NCBI RefSeq assembly: GCF_020169335.1
Contig: NZ_JAIEZN010000001.1
Coordinates: forward strand, 1,133,426-1,197,425
DNA from: Devosia aquimaris
Lineage (GTDB): Bacteria > Pseudomonadota > Alphaproteobacteria > Rhizobiales > Devosiaceae
Length of the DNA stretch: 64,000 bases
Direction of reading: 5' to 3'
Shown here: positions 54,274 to 63,383 of the stretch, one piece after another
Layout of the letters: each line of letters begins with the position of its first letter
Numbering within the stretch: the stretch's first letter is position 1
Made by a program: the position numbers and the translations under genes
The notes under the pieces: generated by a model
The model's database searches: none
What the model was told of the DNA's origin: nothing
What the model saw: only the letters and a program-made list of their open reading frames with translations

Positions 54274-55233
54274 ATGACCTCTGCCTTCTCGCGCCTTCGT
54301 CCGGACGACAAGCCCGTCGTCATCTCGGCGGCCTTCATCGTCCTGATCCTGATCCTCGGCACGGTCTACACACTGGCAACCCAGGGCACGGCACCGCTGT
54401 TCTCGCCAAACTACCTGCTGCAACAGCTGCAGACCGGGGCGTTCCTGGGCATTGTGGCCGCCGGAATGATGATGGTCATTCTGCTCGGCCACATCGATCT
54501 TTCTGTCCCCTGGACACTCACCGCCGCAGCGATGATGGCCACGGCTGTGGGCGGCGATATGGCGCTTCCAACCGGTATTGCCGTGGGCGTGGCCGTTGGG
54601 CTGATCAACGGCCTGGGCGTGGCCTATCTGCGCATCCCCTCGATGATCTTCACCCTGGGCGTGGATTCAGTCATGCGGGGGCTGATGGTATGGCACACCG
54701 GCGGCTTTGCCCCGCAGGATCAGGCGACGCCGCTGATGCGCTTCCTTGCAGCCGAAAAGCTGCTGGGCATTCCCGTCGCCATCTTTGTCTGGCTGTTTGT
54801 GTCGGTGGTCATCGTCACCATACTCGGACGCACCGCCTTTGGTCGCTCCATCTATGCCACGGGCAACCGGGAAGCCGCCGCTTACCTCTCCGGCATTCGT
54901 ACGCGTTGGGTCATCGTTGGCGCCTTTGTCATCTCCGGCGTCTGCGCCGCCATTGCCGGCATCCTGCTGGCCGGCTATTCCACCAAAGCCTATCAGGGCA
55001 TGGGAAATGCCTTTCTGCTGCCCGCCATTGCCGCGGTCGTCATTGGCGGAACGCGCATTCTGGGCGGACGCGGTCGATATGTCGGCACGGTCGTGGGGGT
55101 GACGCTGATTGTCCTGCTCAACTCTGTTCTGTCCATCATGCAGATGCCCGAGGCCGGTCGGCAGGTGATCTACGGCACAGTCATTGTCGGCATGCTGCTG
55201 GTCTACGGTCGCGACAAGCAATTGACCGCCTGA
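54274..55233 (+). CDS. Sugar ABC importer permease 2 (RbsC type)
   Basis: Second CUT2 permease of 319 residues, sequence clearly different from its neighbour. Signature MMMVILLGHIDLSVPWTLTAA; coupling region TRILGGRGRYVGTVVGVTLIV. Two permease genes suggest a heterodimeric channel. Follows the first permease by 9 bp. Confidence 0.92.
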   Translation: MTSAFSRLRPDDKPVVISAAFIVLILILGTVYTLATQGTAPLFSPNYLLQQLQTGAFLGIVAAGMMMVILLGHIDLSVPWTLTAAAMMATAVGGDMALPTGIAVGVAVGLINGLGVAYLRIPSMIFTLGVDSVMRGLMVWHTGGFAPQDQATPLMRFLAAEKLLGIPVAIFVWLFVSVVIVTILGRTAFGRSIYATGNREAAAYLSGIRTRWVIVGAFVISGVCAAIAGILLAGYSTKAYQGMGNAFLLPAIAAVVIGGTRILGGRGRYVGTVVGVTLIVLLNSVLSIMQMPEAGRQVIYGTVIVGMLLVYGRDKQLTA

Positions 55234-55367
55234 CCACGGCAGGCCAACTGCGCCGTGTGACTTGGCCCCGTGGCAGGCCTGAGATTGCCGCACACCCTGG
55301 TGGCAAGGACGGTTTCACCGGGTTCAGGCACGTGCAATGCGTTACGAGAGCTCGTTGGCGTCTCTGT

Positions 55368-55397
55368 TTGCGTGCAAATTCCATTTCACAGTATGAT
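55368..55397 (+). promoter_or_regulatory. Putative sigma70 promoter for PLP-enzyme gene
   Basis: -35 TTGCGT (55368-55373), 18-bp spacer, -10 TATGAT (55392-55397). Predicted start near 55404 agrees with translation from 55429 and rules out upstream ATGs. Confidence 0.5.
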
Positions 55398-55428
55398 GTG
55401 CTACAGAATGATCAAATGGGAGCACATG

Positions 55429-56574
55429 ATGCTTCCGTGCGGTCATTCTGTGGAATGTGTCATGTTGGACAACGTCGTGCCGTGCAGCCGGAGTGGTGTG
55501 GATCGTACCTGGGCGCGCCGCGCCATCGCCATTCTGGAGGCCGAGGGACGCCGCTCCGCGGACACCCATCTGATTGCCATGCCGGTCGCCGCGTTTCCCG
55601 ATCTGGCCTTCTATTTCAAGGACGAATCCGCCCATCCCACCGGCAGCCTCAAGCACCGCCTGGCACGGTCGCTGTTTCTCTACGGCATCTGTAACGGCAA
55701 GATTACCGAAGGAGTCACGCTGACCGAAGCGTCCTCGGGCTCAACGGCCGTGAGCGAAGCCTATTATGCGCGCCTGCTCGGTCTGAATTTCATCGCGGTT
55801 CTTCCAGCCAGCACCAGTCCGCGCAAGATTGAGGCTATCGAACAGCAGGGTGGCCGCTGCCACCTGGTTGCGGACGGCTGCACAATCTATGCCGAGGCGG
55901 CACGGCTGGCCGCCGAATGTGGTGGGCACTATCTCGACCAGTTCACCTATGCCGAGCGCGCCACCGATTGGCGCGGCAACAACAATATCGCCGAGTCCAT
56001 CTTCCGCCAGATGGAGAACGAACCCTTTTCGACACCAAGCTGGATCATTGTCGGCGCCGGCACGGGCGGGACGTCGGCGACCATCGGCCGATACATCCGC
56101 TATCGCGGCTGCGAAACGCAGCTTCTGGTGCCCGATGTCGAGCACTCCGCCTTTTACGACGGCTGGACGCACGGGGACATGCAGGCCCGCTGCGCCACGC
56201 CGTCCGGCATCGAGGGGGTGGGGCGGCCACAGGTGGAAAAATCCTTTGTTCCCGATGTGGTCGACGAGATGATCAAGGTGCCCGATGCGGCCTCGCTGGG
56301 CGCCATGCGTGTATTGTCGCGCCGGCTGGGACGACGCGTCGGTGGCTCCACCGGCACAAATTTCTTCGGCATGTGCTGGGCCGCCGACGGTATGCGCAAC
56401 CGCGGGGAATGCGGCGCCCTGGTCACGCTGATCTGCGATAGCGGTGAGCGGTACGAAGACAGCTACTACAACGATGCCTGGCTGGCCGCCCGCGGCATCG
56501 ACACCCGGCCCTATGAAGCCATGGTGGAGAGCTTCCTCGCTGGAGGCCTCTTTCGCGCCAGGTTGGGCAACTAG
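55429..56574 (+). CDS. PLP-dependent enzyme of the cysteine synthase fold
   Basis: Fold-type II PLP enzyme of 381 residues. PLP-lysine in [13 protein letters not shown], substrate loop [20 protein letters not shown], phosphate-binding [12 protein letters not shown]. Resembles cysteine synthase/cystathionine beta-synthase-like proteins but lacks features for a specific reaction. The ATG at 55429 has GGGAG at 6 nt; ATGs at 55426 and 55462 are alternatives. It follows the second permease; a link to the imported compound is possible. Confidence 0.82.
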   Translation: MLPCGHSVECVMLDNVVPCSRSGVDRTWARRAIAILEAEGRRSADTHLIAMPVAAFPDLAFYFKDESAHPTGSLKHRLARSLFLYGICNGKITEGVTLTEASSGSTAVSEAYYARLLGLNFIAVLPASTSPRKIEAIEQQGGRCHLVADGCTIYAEAARLAAECGGHYLDQFTYAERATDWRGNNNIAESIFRQMENEPFSTPSWIIVGAGTGGTSATIGRYIRYRGCETQLLVPDVEHSAFYDGWTHGDMQARCATPSGIEGVGRPQVEKSFVPDVVDEMIKVPDAASLGAMRVLSRRLGRRVGGSTGTNFFGMCWAADGMRNRGECGALVTLICDSGERYEDSYYNDAWLAARGIDTRPYEAMVESFLAGGLFRARLGN

Positions 56575-56598
56575 GCCAGACGATCAGGCACTCGAAAG

Positions 56599-56629
56599 CC
56601 AACACCGCCGGTGTTTGCGGCGGTGTTGG
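56599..56629. terminator. Bidirectional stem-loop between PLP enzyme and isomerase genes
   Basis: CCAACACCGCC / GGCGGTGTTGG, perfect 11-bp stem with 9-nt loop in the 107-bp gap between convergent genes. Confidence 0.7.
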
Positions 56630-56681
56630 GCGAGACTGGTTCATCGGCCCGGCAGTCTGGCGAGATCGGCGCTGCGGCCGA

Positions 56682-57602
56682 TCAATCCTGATGACGGGCG
56701 ACCACTGCCACGCCATCTCGCAATGCGGCAACCGGATCGGCTGCAACGTCGAGTTCGATCAGGGCAATGTCGCGACCAGGCGTCTGATTCATGGCCGCCG
56801 ACCAGGCTGCCCAATCGACAATGCCCTTGCCGAAGTCCGCCATGTAGCGTTGCTGCTGATCATAGATCGTGGAGTCGATTACCAGATGCCCCTCGATGGG
56901 GGCGAGGGCGTCCTTCCAATGCGCGAGAGCAATGCGGGGCGCGTGTCGCTGGGCAACGCGAACCGGATCGCCACCGCCGAGGGCAATATGGCAGGAATCC
57001 GGGCACAGCCAGACATAGCCAGGGTCGGTCAACCCCATGAACAGATCGACATCGCGTTCGTACCACAAGGCGCTGTTGGATTCGGTGTGGATCGCCAGCT
57101 TGATGCCGATGCGGCTCACCGCCTCGCCAACAGCATGGGCAATATCGGCCATGCGCTGCATATAGGGCCCGTCGATAAAGACCGGGGGCTGAACGCCAAA
57201 CGTCTGCCGCATGGGCAATCCACAGACCAGCAGACCGCCGCCCAGCTCGGACAGGACAGTCGCGCGCCGTTCGGCATCTGCGACGATGTCGGCCAGATTG
57301 TCGCCCTGATCCCATTTCGGGCCGTCGGCCACGAAAGCGCTCACAATGCTGACGCCGGCATGATCGAGCGCCGCCTTGAACCCGGCGACATCGCCATAGG
57401 CCGCCAGGGCATTGTCGATGCTGCCGGGCCCAAACGTCAGCTCCAGTCCGGTGACGCCCGTGCCTTTGAGTGTGGCGAGCACCTTGTCCCAGAAGGGGCG
57501 GGGATTGGCAGCCCCCCAGGCAAGCACCTCACCAAAGTGCGCAACGCCCCAGAAGTCTGGGTGGTAGAAGGTGATAATGTCGGTGGCGATAATTCTGGCC
57601 AT
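56682..57602 (-). CDS. Sugar phosphate isomerase/epimerase-like TIM-barrel protein
   Basis: AP-endonuclease/xylose-isomerase-like TIM barrel of 306 residues. Metal-binding acidic/His residues are likely in TGLELTFGPGS, LAIHTESNSALW, CPDSCHIALGGGD and HLVIDSTIYD. Last gene of the minus-strand operon with the MalFG-like permeases. IolE/IolI-like proteins have this fold; substrate undetermined. Confidence 0.85.
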   Translation of the reverse strand: MARIIATDIITFYHPDFWGVAHFGEVLAWGAANPRPFWDKVLATLKGTGVTGLELTFGPGSIDNALAAYGDVAGFKAALDHAGVSIVSAFVADGPKWDQGDNLADIVADAERRATVLSELGGGLLVCGLPMRQTFGVQPPVFIDGPYMQRMADIAHAVGEAVSRIGIKLAIHTESNSALWYERDVDLFMGLTDPGYVWLCPDSCHIALGGGDPVRVAQRHAPRIALAHWKDALAPIEGHLVIDSTIYDQQQRYMADFGKGIVDWAAWSAAMNQTPGRDIALIELDVAADPVAALRDGVAVVARHQD

Positions 57603-57640
57603 TGGAATACCCTAGCTGGAACGAAGGTGCGGAACGGCGG

Positions 57641-58471
57641 CTACTTGATGCCGGTGCCCGCAATACCCTGGACGAAGTACTTCTGGAGAAAGAGGAAAAG
57701 GATCAGGACCGGCAACAGCACCACGATGGCGCCTGCGAGAAGCAGGCCATAGTCGGTGGATTTGGCCGCCTGGGACGCCACCGCCAATCCCACGGGCAGC
57801 GTATAGGTGTCCTGGTTCTGCGCCACGATCAGCGGCCAGAGGAAATAGTTCCATGAGTTCAGGAACGTGATGATCGCCACCGTGGCGATCGCCGGCCCAA
57901 CCAGGGGCAGGAAGATCTTGAAGAAGATAGCGAATTCGCCCGCGCCATCGAGCCTTGCGGCTTCCAGGAGTTCGTCCGGAACCGAATTGGCGAACTGGCG
58001 CATGATGAACACGCCAATGGGCATGACCGCCATCGGCAGGACCACTGCGGTCAGTGTGTTGACCAGCCCCATCTGGACCACGATGAAGAACTGCGGAACG
58101 AACAGGGCGATATAGGGCACCATCATCGCCGCGAGCACACAGCCGAACACCATCTTCTGTCCGGGAAACTCCAGCTTTGCCAGCGCATAGCCCGCCATGG
58201 TGGCAAACAGCACATTGGTGATCACCGTTGCCGCCGACACGATCAATGAGTTGATCATGTATCGGCCGAACCGGCGCTCGGAGAACAGGGTGACGAAATT
58301 GTCCAGATTGGCAAAGCTGCGCGGCAGCCAGGCCCCGGGCGCTGACATGATTTCGGCTTGCGTCTTGAACGCGCCGAACAGCACCCAGGCGAAGGGCAGC
58401 AGGGCGATCACCGCACCGATGGTGAGCAGGCCATAGAGCAGGGCAGTGAGAGCAGGGTGTGGCTTGGTCAT
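57641..58471 (-). CDS. Carbohydrate ABC importer permease (MalG type)
   Basis: CUT1 permease of 276 residues, six TM helices. EAA loop VPDELLEAARLDGAGEFAIFF around residue 175. ATG overlaps the MalF-like stop (TGATG). N-terminus is short. Confidence 0.93.
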   Translation of the reverse strand: MTKPHPALTALLYGLLTIGAVIALLPFAWVLFGAFKTQAEIMSAPGAWLPRSFANLDNFVTLFSERRFGRYMINSLIVSAATVITNVLFATMAGYALAKLEFPGQKMVFGCVLAAMMVPYIALFVPQFFIVVQMGLVNTLTAVVLPMAVMPIGVFIMRQFANSVPDELLEAARLDGAGEFAIFFKIFLPLVGPAIATVAIITFLNSWNYFLWPLIVAQNQDTYTLPVGLAVASQAAKSTDYGLLLAGAIVVLLPVLILFLFLQKYFVQGIAGTGIK

Positions 58472-59370
58472 CAGTGGGCCCTCAGCAGACGCAGTTGCAG
58501 AACGCCGAGCACCACCACAATGGCGAGCATGACATAGGATCCGGCCATGGCGGGCGCGATATTGCCCTGGCCGAACTGCTCATAGACCCACAACGCCACC
58601 GACTTGGTGGAACTGAGTGGGCCACCCTTGGTGACGAGGTAGGGCTCGTCGAAGATATTCATGAAGGACACGGTCATCAGCACCGTGACCAACAGGGTTG
58701 CGGGCTTGAGCAGGGGCAAGGTGATCGCGCTGAAACGGCGCCAGGCGGAGGCGCCATCGATCCGGGCGGCCTCATAGACATCGCTGGGTATAGCCTGCAG
58801 GCCAGCCAGGAACAGCACCATGCAGGTGCCGATATTGCGCCAGACCGCGAGCATGATGACCGTCGGCATGGCCATCCGCGGATCGCCGAGCCAGTTCGGG
58901 CCCGTCGCGCCCATGGCCTCGAGCATGGAATTGACCGGTCCGCTCAGCGTGAAGGCGTATTGCCAGATGACGGCGGCCGCCACGATATTGGTGATCACCG
59001 GCAGGTAGAACGCGGCCCGATAGGTTGCGCGCAGCTTGGTGATGCCGCTGTTGAGCCCGATGGCCAGCGCCAACCCGATCATCATCGTCAATGGCACGCC
59101 GATCAGCACAAACAGTGCCGTGGTCCACACCGACTTGAGAAATCCCGGATTGGTCAGCACGCGCGCGAAGGTCTGGAACGATACGAAATCGACGTCGAGC
59201 GGGTGTCGGATGTCGGCAACGCCGATGTCTGTGAAGCTGTAGATCAGCGCCAGCACCGCAGGCACAGCGGTGAAGACCACAAAGATCGTCATGAACGGCG
59301 CAACGAACAACCAGGCCGTGGCCGCACGCCAGGGGCTGGGCTCTTGCTTCCAAAGCGCGATGCGGAACAC
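58471..59370 (-). CDS. Carbohydrate ABC importer permease (MalF type)
   Basis: CUT1 permease of 299 residues with six TM helices. EAA loop IPSDVYEAARIDGASAWRRF around residue 195. It begins MFRIALWKQEPSPW, followed by TM1 (about 22-44). Separated from the binding-protein stop by a stem-loop. Confidence 0.93.
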   Translation of the reverse strand: MFRIALWKQEPSPWRAATAWLFVAPFMTIFVVFTAVPAVLALIYSFTDIGVADIRHPLDVDFVSFQTFARVLTNPGFLKSVWTTALFVLIGVPLTMMIGLALAIGLNSGITKLRATYRAAFYLPVITNIVAAAVIWQYAFTLSGPVNSMLEAMGATGPNWLGDPRMAMPTVIMLAVWRNIGTCMVLFLAGLQAIPSDVYEAARIDGASAWRRFSAITLPLLKPATLLVTVLMTVSFMNIFDEPYLVTKGGPLSSTKSVALWVYEQFGQGNIAPAMAGSYVMLAIVVVLGVLQLRLLRAH

Positions 59371-59403
59371 GGCTGGACTCCAGGCTCTAGGGCGTTTGGG
59401 AAA

Positions 59404-59428
59404 GGCTCCGGGGGCAAGCCCCGGAGCC
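59404..59428. other. Stem-loop between binding protein and MalF-type gene
   Basis: GGCTCCGGGG / CCCCGGAGCC, perfect 10-bp stem with 5-nt loop, 11 bp after the binding-protein stop on the minus strand. The minus-strand tail TTTCCC is a weak T-run. Confidence 0.72.
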
Positions 59429-59438
59429 GCTCGGGAGG

Positions 59439-60689
59439 TCAGTTACCCAGGCCAACGCCTTCGGCGAAGCTCTGGACGTCATCGAGCACATCCTGGGCAC
59501 TGGCCTGGCCGCGGGCCACCAGTTCCATCTGCTGGCCCATATAGGTCCCGACCTGCGGCCAGGTGGACACCTGCGGAATGTCGACGGCCGTTTGCAGGGC
59601 CTCACGCTCTGCGTCCAGCAGCGGATTGGACGCGATGGCGGGATCGTCCCAGGCGGCCTTGACCGCGGGCAGGGAGCCAAACGCCTTGTACCAGGCGATC
59701 TGGGTCTCCGGCGTCGTCAGGTAGCGGGCCAGCTTCCAGGCTGCGTCAGGGTTCTTGGCGTCCTTGAGCACGGCAATGCTGCCCGACCCCAGCGCCGAAA
59801 AGCTTCCAGCCGGACCGGCGGGCACCTGCGCGGTCGCCAGATGATCCTTCACCCAGTCTGCGCCATTGGCCTCCACGAGCCACTGCTCGAGCCAGGGACC
59901 ATTGTCCTTGGCGGCAATCTGGCCGGACGTGAACCAGGGGACGGTATCGAGGAACTTCGGCCCGTCTGCGGAAGCGTAGCCTTCCGTGATCAACGAGGCC
60001 CAGTATTCCAGCGCCGCGACATTCTCGGGCGAGTTGATGGTCCAGGCGCTGCCATCGGCGGCGATAAAGCTGCCACCGTTCTGATGCACGAATTCGTTCA
60101 GCCCCTGTGCGTTGTAGATGTCATATCCGACGTCGAGCGAAATCGGCCACTCGACGCCCTGCGCCTTCATCGCGGCAGCAAATGTCTTGAGCTCGTCCCA
60201 GGTCTTTGGAACCGAAACGCCGGCCTTTTCCGCAAGATCCTTGCGATACTGGAAAATGGTGGCGTAGGCGTCCCAAGGCACGCCATAGGCCACGCCGTTC
60301 TTGACGTTGGTGTTGTAGGTATTGCTGAAGAACGCATCCGGATCGACCAGGCCCGCCGGAACCTCTGCGAATGCGCCTGTCGCCATCAGGCCAGCCTGGC
60401 TCTGCGAATACAGCCGCACCAGATCCGGCACCGTTCCGGCCGCAATCGCGGTGAGCAGCTTGGTGTCAAACTGATCCGACGGAATCTGGGTCACCTCGAC
60501 CGTGAGGTCCGGATTGGCCGCCTCGAAGTCTGCAAGGAAGGCGGGGAGCTTCTCGCCCTCGGCGCCACCAATCCACACCTGCAGCGAACCGGTGGCCGGG
60601 CTATCGTCGATGGCGTCTTGTGCAGAGGCGAACGGGGTCGCGACGGCGGTGGCAGCGAGCAGAGCTGCTGCGATGGCTAGATGCTTCAT
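59439..60689 (-). CDS. Carbohydrate ABC importer binding protein (SBP family 1)
   Basis: Periplasmic CUT1 binding protein of 416 residues. ATG at 60689 has GGAGG 6 nt upstream. Sec signal 1-24 (ATPFASAQDA). SBP_1 features: LQVWIGGAEGEKLPAFLADFE, VTQIPSDQFDTKLLTAIAAG, VPDLVRLYSQSQAGLM. No ATPase gene lies in this operon. Confidence 0.92.
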   Translation of the reverse strand: MKHLAIAAALLAATAVATPFASAQDAIDDSPATGSLQVWIGGAEGEKLPAFLADFEAANPDLTVEVTQIPSDQFDTKLLTAIAAGTVPDLVRLYSQSQAGLMATGAFAEVPAGLVDPDAFFSNTYNTNVKNGVAYGVPWDAYATIFQYRKDLAEKAGVSVPKTWDELKTFAAAMKAQGVEWPISLDVGYDIYNAQGLNEFVHQNGGSFIAADGSAWTINSPENVAALEYWASLITEGYASADGPKFLDTVPWFTSGQIAAKDNGPWLEQWLVEANGADWVKDHLATAQVPAGPAGSFSALGSGSIAVLKDAKNPDAAWKLARYLTTPETQIAWYKAFGSLPAVKAAWDDPAIASNPLLDAEREALQTAVDIPQVSTWPQVGTYMGQQMELVARGQASAQDVLDDVQSFAEGVGLGN

Positions 60690-60774
60690 AAGGGTCCTCC
60701 ACAAGACCGGGAATGACGACATTCTGGCCCGCCTGAGCGCGGCTTCCCTCCAGCACCGGCTAGACCAACTGAGT

Positions 60775-60792
60775 TTGGCAATCGATTGCCAA
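60775..60792. promoter_or_regulatory. LacI-type operator between binding-protein and lacI genes
   Basis: TTGGCAATCGATTGCCAA, a perfect 18-bp palindrome with central CG as in LacI/PurR-family operators. It lies 86 bp from the importer start and 102 bp from the LacI start, in the 205-bp divergent region. Confidence 0.8.
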
Positions 60793-60894
60793 CGCGCAAT
60801 TCATGGCATATGCTGATTTGGTACGCAAGAGTGGTTCGTGCCTTCAAATTAGGCTACTCCGTCGACCAAACGCCGGCGGGAGGAAACAGGCGAA

Positions 60895-61947
60895 ATGGCG
60901 AAGCAAGATGACAGGCCCGTTGGGCCATCCATCGCAGATGTGGCCAGGGAGGCGGGCGTGGCCACCTCGACGGTGAGTCGTGCCCTGACCAAGCCAGGCC
61001 GGATTGCCGAACCCACTCGGCTAAAGGTCGAGGCCGCGGCCCGCAAGCTGGGCTATACGGTCAATCAGACCGCACGCAGCCTGCGGGTGGGGCAAACTCG
61101 CACGGTAATGATCGTATTGCCCGAAAGCCTCTATATCGGCGCCTCGCAGACCGTTCTTGAGGGCCTCGAGTCCGTTGCCAAGACGTTGACCGAGCGCGGC
61201 TACCACCTGCTCATCGCCAACGTGTCGCGCGACGCTTCGACAGACGAGCACATCATCACCACGGCCTTTGGCGGCACCATTTGCGGCATCATCCTGATGG
61301 CGACGCTGCCGCCGCGGGCAGGGGGGCTGACCGTCGCCGACGCCGGTCTGCCAGTGGTTTCGCTACACTTCGACCAGAGCGGGGATGGCATTCCCAGCGT
61401 GGTCAGCAATGATTTTGCCGCCATTGCCCAGGCGGTGCAGGCGCTGTTCGACATGGGGCACCGGCGCTTCATTTATGTCGGTGGTCGCGTGGACAATTAT
61501 CACGAGCGGCAGCGCGTCTCCGGTGTCCGCAAGACGCTGGCTTCCCTTGGCGTTGCCGATCCGTTTCTCACCGTCATGCGCGGCGACTTCAACTTCGGCG
61601 GCGGTGTCCGAGCGGCCGAGCAGTTTCTCGCCACCCCGGCGGCCGAACGCGCCAGCGCTATTGTCTGCGCCAATGACGACACGGCAATTGGCTTCATCAA
61701 GACAGTCAGCGACGCGGGCCTGAACGTCCCCGGCGACGTGTCTGTGGTCGGCTTCGACGGTGCCCCGGTGGGCGCCTTCATGGTGCCCAGCCTCTCCACC
61801 ATCCAGCAGTCAACAACCGAACTTGGCCTGCATGCCGCCGACCTGATCATCCGCATGGTCGAAGGCGAGACAGTTGCCCCCGCAGAGCGCATCGAAGTCC
61901 CATGCCAGCTGGTCCTGCGCCAGAGTGTCCGAGAAATCGCATCATGA
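60895..61947 (+). CDS. LacI family transcriptional regulator
   Basis: Repressor of 350 residues. HTH SIADVAREAGVATSTVSRALT (about 12-32) and hinge helix EAAARKLGYTVNQTAR; effector domain with VCANDDTAIGFIKTVSDAG and GDVSVVGFDGAPVG. GGGAGGA precedes the ATG. Its stop overlaps the guaD ATG. The perfect palindrome at 60775 is its probable site. Confidence 0.93.
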   Translation: MAKQDDRPVGPSIADVAREAGVATSTVSRALTKPGRIAEPTRLKVEAAARKLGYTVNQTARSLRVGQTRTVMIVLPESLYIGASQTVLEGLESVAKTLTERGYHLLIANVSRDASTDEHIITTAFGGTICGIILMATLPPRAGGLTVADAGLPVVSLHFDQSGDGIPSVVSNDFAAIAQAVQALFDMGHRRFIYVGGRVDNYHERQRVSGVRKTLASLGVADPFLTVMRGDFNFGGGVRAAEQFLATPAAERASAIVCANDDTAIGFIKTVSDAGLNVPGDVSVVGFDGAPVGAFMVPSLSTIQQSTTELGLHAADLIIRMVEGETVAPAERIEVPCQLVLRQSVREIAS

Positions 61948-63335
61948 ACCAAGCCGTCCACCCAACACTCCGCGGCAAAGCCATCGTCGGGAACTTCTTC
62001 CATGCTCCCGCCATCGACAGGCTAGAGGTGCTCTTCGACACGCTGATCACCATCGATAACGCTGGCAGCATCTCGGGTGTTCTCGGCCCAGATGCACCAG
62101 GACGGGCGGAAACGGAGCAGGCACTTGGCGAAGGCGTCGTCCGCCTGCCCAAGCACACCTATTGCATCCCTGGTTTTGTCGATCTGCACGTCCATGCACC
62201 GCAGTATCCGCAACTGGGGCTGGCGCTGGACGCGCCGCTCGAAGTCTGGCTGAACACCTACACCTTTCCCCTCGAAGCCCAGTACGCTGACGAGCAACTG
62301 GCGGAATCGCGCTATCGGGTGCTCGTGGAGGACCTTTTGGCCAACGGCACCACCACGGCGCTGTACTTCGCCACCCAACATGTCGAGGCCAGCAAGATCC
62401 TTGCCGATCTGTGCCTGGAACTGGGGCAGCGGGCGCTGGTGGGCAAGGTTGCCATGGATGATCCGGCAGCCTGTCCGGACAACTACCGCGACGCCGATGC
62501 CCAAGCGGCCGTGTCTGGGACCCGCGCCGTGATCGAACACATTCGAGCCCATCCGGACAACGCCGAGGCCCGCGTGCTGCCCGTGGTGACGCCGCGCTTC
62601 ACGCCATCCTGTTCCGACGCTGCGCTAGCCGGGCTCGGGGCCCTGGCCGAAGAGTTCGGCTGCCATGTGCAGACCCACTGCTCGGAGAGTGACTGGGCCC
62701 ACGCCCATCCCTTGGCGCGATTCGGCGTCACCGACGCCCAGGCTCTGGACGGCTTTGGCCTGCTCACCCGCCGCACGGTGCTGGCGCACTCCAATTTCCT
62801 CACCAGCGATGACATGGATCGCCTTGCCCAGCGCGGGTCCGGCGTGGCGCATTGCGCTCTCTCCAATGTCTATTTTGCCAACAGCGTGTTTCCGCTGCGC
62901 AAGGCGCTCGAGCGGCAGGTTCGAGTGGGGCTGGGCACCGATATTTCTGGCGGGCCGTCATCCTCCATGTTCGACGCCTGCCTCACCACGGTGCGGTCAT
63001 CGCGCATGTTGGAGGAGGGGGTTGATCCCGACCTGCCCGCCGATCGGCGTGGCCGTCCAAACTCCGCCGTTGATCTGGTTGCGGCCTTTCATCTGGCGAC
63101 CGCGGGCGGCGGCGACGTGCTTGATCTGCCCATCGGGCGGCTCGCAACGGGACAACGCTTCGACGTTGTCGCCATCGATACGGCGGTCCGGGCAGGGGGT
63201 ATTCGCCTCTTCGACACCGTCGAGCCTGTCGCCATTTTCGAGAAGATCATTCACGGCGCCACGCGGGCCAATGTCGCGTCCGTCTGGGTCGACGGCCATC
63301 AGGTCATCGGTTCAACCGGCGCTGAACAGCTTTAG
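61944..63335 (+). CDS. guaD: Guanine deaminase
   Basis: Amidohydrolase of 463 residues converting guanine to xanthine. Zinc motif DLHVHAPQYPQLG (HxH), substrate blocks TYTFPLEAQY and FATQH, further zinc ligands HCSES, VLAHSNFL and GTDISGGPSSSM. ATGA overlap with LacI shows cotranslation; this pairs purine catabolism with control of a neighbouring importer. Confidence 0.93.
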   Translation: MNQAVHPTLRGKAIVGNFFHAPAIDRLEVLFDTLITIDNAGSISGVLGPDAPGRAETEQALGEGVVRLPKHTYCIPGFVDLHVHAPQYPQLGLALDAPLEVWLNTYTFPLEAQYADEQLAESRYRVLVEDLLANGTTTALYFATQHVEASKILADLCLELGQRALVGKVAMDDPAACPDNYRDADAQAAVSGTRAVIEHIRAHPDNAEARVLPVVTPRFTPSCSDAALAGLGALAEEFGCHVQTHCSESDWAHAHPLARFGVTDAQALDGFGLLTRRTVLAHSNFLTSDDMDRLAQRGSGVAHCALSNVYFANSVFPLRKALERQVRVGLGTDISGGPSSSMFDACLTTVRSSRMLEEGVDPDLPADRRGRPNSAVDLVAAFHLATAGGGDVLDLPIGRLATGQRFDVVAIDTAVRAGGIRLFDTVEPVAIFEKIIHGATRANVASVWVDGHQVIGSTGAEQL

Positions 63336-63383
63336 CGCCTGCCGGCGCACATATTTTTCATCCAGCAGATTTTTGGAGCGACT

